A DNA stretch of 64,000 nucleotides from Dendrolimus kikuchii (lineage: Eukaryota; Arthropoda; Insecta; Lepidoptera; Lasiocampidae). The position numbers and the translations under genes are program-made. This document shows positions 59,900-64,000 of the stretch, piece by piece; the stretch's first letter is position 1; each line of letters starts with the position of its first letter. Below the pieces are notes generated by a model. It did not search any database and was not told where the DNA came from. It saw only the letters and a program-made list of their open reading frames with translations. Where the stretch lies: assembly GCA_019925095.2 (NCBI GenBank), contig CM034398.1, forward strand, positions 6,029,001 through 6,093,000, given 5' to 3'.

Positions 59900-60320
59900 A
59901 TTAGAATTATAATTGCGAAAGTAACTGTCTGTCTGTCACGGTTTCACGGAAAAACTGCCGGACCGATTTGGCTGAAACTTAATTAACAAGAATACATAAA
60001 TATATATATTCGATGCCGAGGATGGACATAGGATACTTTTTATCCCGAAAAATGGGGTAGTGTTCGTGATAAAACTATATTTTTCTGTTTGGCTGTTATG
60101 CTTTCACGGAAAACCTATTAGACCGATTTGGCTGATATACGATATAATAATATGTAAACTCAATATCTAGGATATATAGGAATATAGGATAAGGGATAGA
60201 TTTTAGGATATATTTATGTAAAGGTTATCCCAGAAAGTAGGGTAGGTTTGGTTTTCTTTGTGATTTTTGTTATTTATGCAGTTTACAGATAGTGTCGAGA
60301 GATAAATAAATAAAACTAGA
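59900..60320 (+). mobile_element. Helitron-like decayed repeat
   Basis: TGTCACGGTTTCACGGAAAA and GACCGATTTGGCTGA occur twice (about 59935 and 60105), as in Helitron internal modules. No clear CTAG end. Confidence 0.4.
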
Positions 60321-60713
60321 ACGGGTTGAAATAGGGGATAAAAGTATGGGAGACCAATCATTTTTCAAGTTTATAGATATAAAAATTCATCATCTATAAA
60401 AAATGCGATAATAACCCGATTTGTCTATCTGTTAAGCTTTAACGGAAGAACTACTGGAGTACTTAATCGGTATTGCTGTAATTTTGTATATATATTTCCT
60501 TTTAATACTGTAAGTTACATACCGAGGGATGGGATAGTTTGCGATATAAAATAAAGTGAATCTTCCTGGGGCAAATAGCATAACATAAAAACTAACATAA
60601 AAATTGATACAATGTAATCTGTATCAACGTCTGCTCTTTAAACAAGAGGTACGCACTAGTGTTTGACCTGCCGCGGGGTAAACTCTATATACTCTATATC
60701 TACACTTTATGTA

Positions 60714-61381
60714 TCTAATATTGTTACGAGTTGCAGGACTCGAATTAAAATGCTGTTGAAAATACTATAGTTGATATAGCTATACTATAGAACTATACAA
60801 ACACGTATAACATAGGTACAAATATAACTGAACACAACCAGTCCAAACGTAAAACACTATTCAATAACATGCGCAAAGTCCGTCACTAAAAAGTTTACCG
60901 CATGTACACAAGTCTCGACTTGATCGTGGTTCTCGCTCGACTGCCGATCTCTCCATAGGGCCATTGCTTTATACTGCACCGATACAATATGGCTACCCGA
61001 CCGCGTAGACCGAATTTCTTAGAATCAGTTCGACACACCTGGCTAATGACTGCCATAAAAGATTACAATACACAATGGGCTTTTTACAAAATTTAAACAC
61101 AACGTAAACAAAAGAAGTCCAAGTGCGGGAAGGTAATAAAGTGTGCTTTTATGGTATGCAGGTGTGAACCCACTTTTGTCGGTCGTAACAATATTATAAA
61201 TGCGAAAGTTTGGATGGATGTTTCTTGCTCAATCACGCCAGAACGGCTGAACGTGTCTGGACGACATTTGGCGCAGCTATAGATTATAGGCTGGAATAAC
61301 ACACGGCTACTTTTTATCTCGGAAAATGTACGCTTTCCGTAGGATAATATTAACGCAAGCGAAGCCACGGGCAAAAGCTAC
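60714..61381 (+). mobile_element. Helitron-like element split by a solo LTR
   Basis: TCTAATAT (60714-60721) continues after the LTR as ATTATAAATGCGAAAGTTTG, the usual Helitron start, and the right end is CACGGGCAAAAGCTAC near 61381 (CTAG changed to CTAC). Confidence 0.6.
60722..61190. mobile_element. Solo LTR with 4-bp target duplication
   Basis: 469 bp beginning TGTTACGAGTTGC and ending GGTCGTAACA, so the termini TGTTACGA and TCGTAACA are inverted. ATAT flanks it at 60718-60721 and 61191-61194. The length and ends fit a Ty3-type LTR left by LTR-LTR recombination. No internal coding region remains. Confidence 0.8.
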
Positions 61382-61437
61382 AATACAATAAAATTAATTT
61401 AACTATACACAAAACAGCTTAGAATTAGATACAAATG

Positions 61438-61475
61438 CCGGCCTTATTGCTGACAGCGATCTCTTCCTAACAACC
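61438..61475 (-). mobile_element. LINE/SINE 3' tail fragment
   Basis: GGCCTTATTGCTGACAGCGA and GATCTCTTCC, the same motif as 52748-52792. Confidence 0.45.
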
Positions 61476-61903
61476 TTGGGATTGAGAAAGAAATATGACA
61501 CAATAGCTAGGACAGGCAGAGTTTTGTTAAGTGTTGCACAATATTCTGAATCACGTTTAATAATAGGTATTAAATTATATACCTACAGATACAAACAGAT
61601 ATATTATTATAGCCGGATCCTATATCTAATTAGTAATCATTCACTTGCTCTACCATCGGTTGAATTTTTTTTGACATTACTTGTATGGAGCTTATGTTAA
61701 ATCTTAACCGATAGTAAGGCAAATGAGCGGTCGGTAAGATATAGCCATAAATCTCTTTAAAAATTTAGGTTCTGCATAATATAAACTAGAATAATATATG
61801 TATGTGCATGTTACAACCAGACCGGGGATAATCTAACTCCATGCCACAGAAATTTATTCTGAGTGGAGTTCAAATCCACAATGTAGTCCTTGTCTAAATA
61901 TCT

Positions 61904-62625
61904 ATTTACGGATGAATTTCAATAATTAATAATATGACAATAGACCACACGTCTTTACCGTGTATTACGGCCCGTACGGTTTTAATATATAGATACGGTT
62001 TTAATGTATATATTTGAATCGGTAACATTATAAAAGGGAATATATTGGATGGCAATTGGCAACGCTTATGCGTTGTCCAAAATACAGGCCAACCTTTTGG
62101 TCTTGTGATACTTCTATCAACCGTGTAGATAGCTTTTGATAAATGCGCTGAGCTTCTGAACCGCATGACCCGTATGGTTATAATATATAGATACGGTTTT
62201 AATGTATAGATTGTAGTCCTTGTCAAAATATTGTTTTCAATCTATCAAAAATAAGTTCACAAAAAAATAAGCTATCGATTACCATAATCGATTTACGGAT
62301 GAATTTCAACAATTATTAATATGACAATAGACCACACGTCTTTACCGTGTATCACGGCCCGTACGGTTTTAATATATAGATACGGTTTTAATGTATATAT
62401 TTGAATCGGTGACATTATAAAAGGGAATATATTGGATGGCAATTGGTAACGCTTATGCGTTGTCCAAAATACAGGCCAAGCTTTTGGTCTTGTAATACTT
62501 CTATCAACCGTGTAGATAACTCTTCATAAATGCGCTGAGCTTCTGAACCGCATGACCCGTATGGTTTTAATATATAGATACGGTTTTAATGTATAGATTT
62601 GAATCGGAACATTATAAAGCAGAGT
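61904..62625. repeat. 388-bp direct repeat built from about 195-bp modules
   Basis: TTTACGGATGAATTTC begins copies at 61904 and 62292; the copies share most of their length. Inside each, GATACGGTTTTAATGTATA occurs twice, at 61992, 62190, 62379 and 62577 (spacings 198, 189, 198), so a dimer was itself duplicated. Confidence 0.85.
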
Positions 62626-64000
62626 AGTATCGCAGATTACTCGTGTCCTCACAGTATGTTCGAAGTAAATCTTCTGTATAGTTTGTGTTATAAACCCCAG
62701 CGCACCCATTTCCTATCCTAAAGTGACCCCTCTAAAGGTCAAAGCTACCCCACTGGTCGTTGCTCCATAGATTCCCCCCACTCATAATATAGTGTTTCAA
62801 CTTAGTTGGAGGGGTTGACTTGAATATTAGTTTAATAAACTTAAAGTCACACGTGGTTAATTTTGTAATGGTGTGTTCGTGACGCATATTTGAAAAAGAA
62901 GCAGTTATTCGAACGGTAAACGGAATTGTTGGCCGCAAGAACTTGTACGATAATCTGATTTCAATTTTACAAATTAGGACAAATTATTTTCTTTATTTAG
63001 TAAATAAATTTTCATTTAACCTGTATATATACATTTTTAATTTTTGTTTTAGAACAAAATATAAAGAGATATAAGTCCGTAAAAATTAATTTATGAATTA
63101 AACTAAATAAAACTATATATACAAATTAAAATTAAACTATATTATATTTTAAAAGGTCGCTCGTATTTTTTTTATGTACTATTATAACATTACTTTAGAT
63201 TTTTTCGAGCGAGTAATGCACTAGTAAATTTAAAAAAATTATGAGCGACCTTTTAAAATTCAAATTTTGAAACTTTCAGAAACTTATTAATTTTTGTTCT
63301 ATAAAATTATACCGTAACGAGAAAAAAAATTGATTAAAAAACGTTTTTTGGCGATTTTTGAAATCTTAAACAATTTGAAGCGACCTTCTAAATTTTTTTT
63401 TTGAGCTGTCCTTTGGAGGTAGTTCCTAAAACATCAAAAAATAACATTTTTTCACTCGAGACTCAAAAATTTTTTGCCACCCTAATATAGCTATATGCAA
63501 TATGATACTAATTATATAAAATTATATATGTATGTAATGGATGTATGTACAGATATGAGATATTAACCCACCTACTGCCAAAGTAAAAGCAGCAAACAGC
63601 TGCAAAGACCGAATTGTCTAATATGGACAACGGCTACGTCTAAATAAATACGCGGGTATTGCGCGTCTAATACTGGGTCAAGGTGTTTAAAGTTTAAAAC
63701 GTACGATGTTGCTATACCTACTGCTAGTTAGTTATTAATCATGTATTCTGTATGACGGCCGCGACTAATGTGGAACACTTTGAGCCAATTATGCAGCAAA
63801 AGTCATTTTAAAGTGGCAGAAATTAATTGTTTTTCATATTTTGACGTCTATTTTTGTAGGTCTGAATAAGTGTAAATATAACTTGAAATAAAATTTATTT
63901 TTTTAACTAGGATATACCCGCAACTTCGTCCAAGCTCGACTTGAAATACATTTTTTTTCAATTTGGCCTATTTTTAATCATTCCCATAAAAATTCCCGTT
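62626..64000. other. AT-rich right edge, no gene seen
   Basis: Non-coding. It has an exact 17-bp inverted repeat (63146-63162 with 63243-63259, ATTTTAAAAGGTCGCTC) and further AGGTCGC/GCGACCTT echoes near 63380. No zinc-finger exon was found here. Confidence 0.45.

Overview
The window looks like nuclear DNA of a ditrysian lepidopteran (moth or butterfly). It is AT-rich and intron-containing, with host genes buried in transposon debris of lepidopteran type: short Helitrons ending in CTAG, RTE LINEs with ACAT/ATGT tails, hAT and other MITEs, tRNA-headed SINEs, a BEL/Pao LTR element and jockey-like LINE fragments. I cannot name the species.

Layout. 1-6409: intergenic, with Helitrons, a hAT MITE, a 210-bp tandem array containing tRNA-like sequence, and a SINE-like retroposon. 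6410-9463 (minus): an intact intronless Na+/K+-ATPase alpha-like gene with altered cation-site residues. 9464-17589: repeat-rich intergenic DNA, including a MITE that hosts both a tRNA-SINE and a 2.2-kb RTE LINE. 17590-43397 (minus): WDR81, a BEACH/WD40 endosomal protein. I resolve 19 exons whose phases all agree, but the exon for one WD blade is missing exactly where a young BEL/Pao element (21262-27317) sits. 43862-44975 (plus): a small THAP-domain gene, divergent from WDR81, interrupted by one in-frame stop. 45434-45763: a cluster of near-perfect hairpins. 47176-53022 (minus): complete four-exon UMPS (474 aa). 56494-59854 (plus): 5' part of a C2H2 zinc-finger gene that runs on past its third exon. 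59855-64000: Helitrons, a solo LTR, a long direct repeat and AT-rich DNA.

The host genes are functionally unrelated (ion pump paralog, endosome maturation, pyrimidine synthesis, DNA-binding proteins), and nothing operon-like links them. WDR81 and the THAP gene share a 464-bp divergent promoter interval. THAP and UMPS are convergent. UMPS and the zinc-finger gene are divergent across about 3.5 kb.

The points most worth following up are the divergent Na,K-ATPase-like retrogene, the WDR81 exon loss beside the BEL element, the THAP stop codon and the nested-transposon structures, whose target-site duplications can be read directly. Exon limits come from splice consensus, phase continuity and remembered family alignments; no transcript or database data were available.
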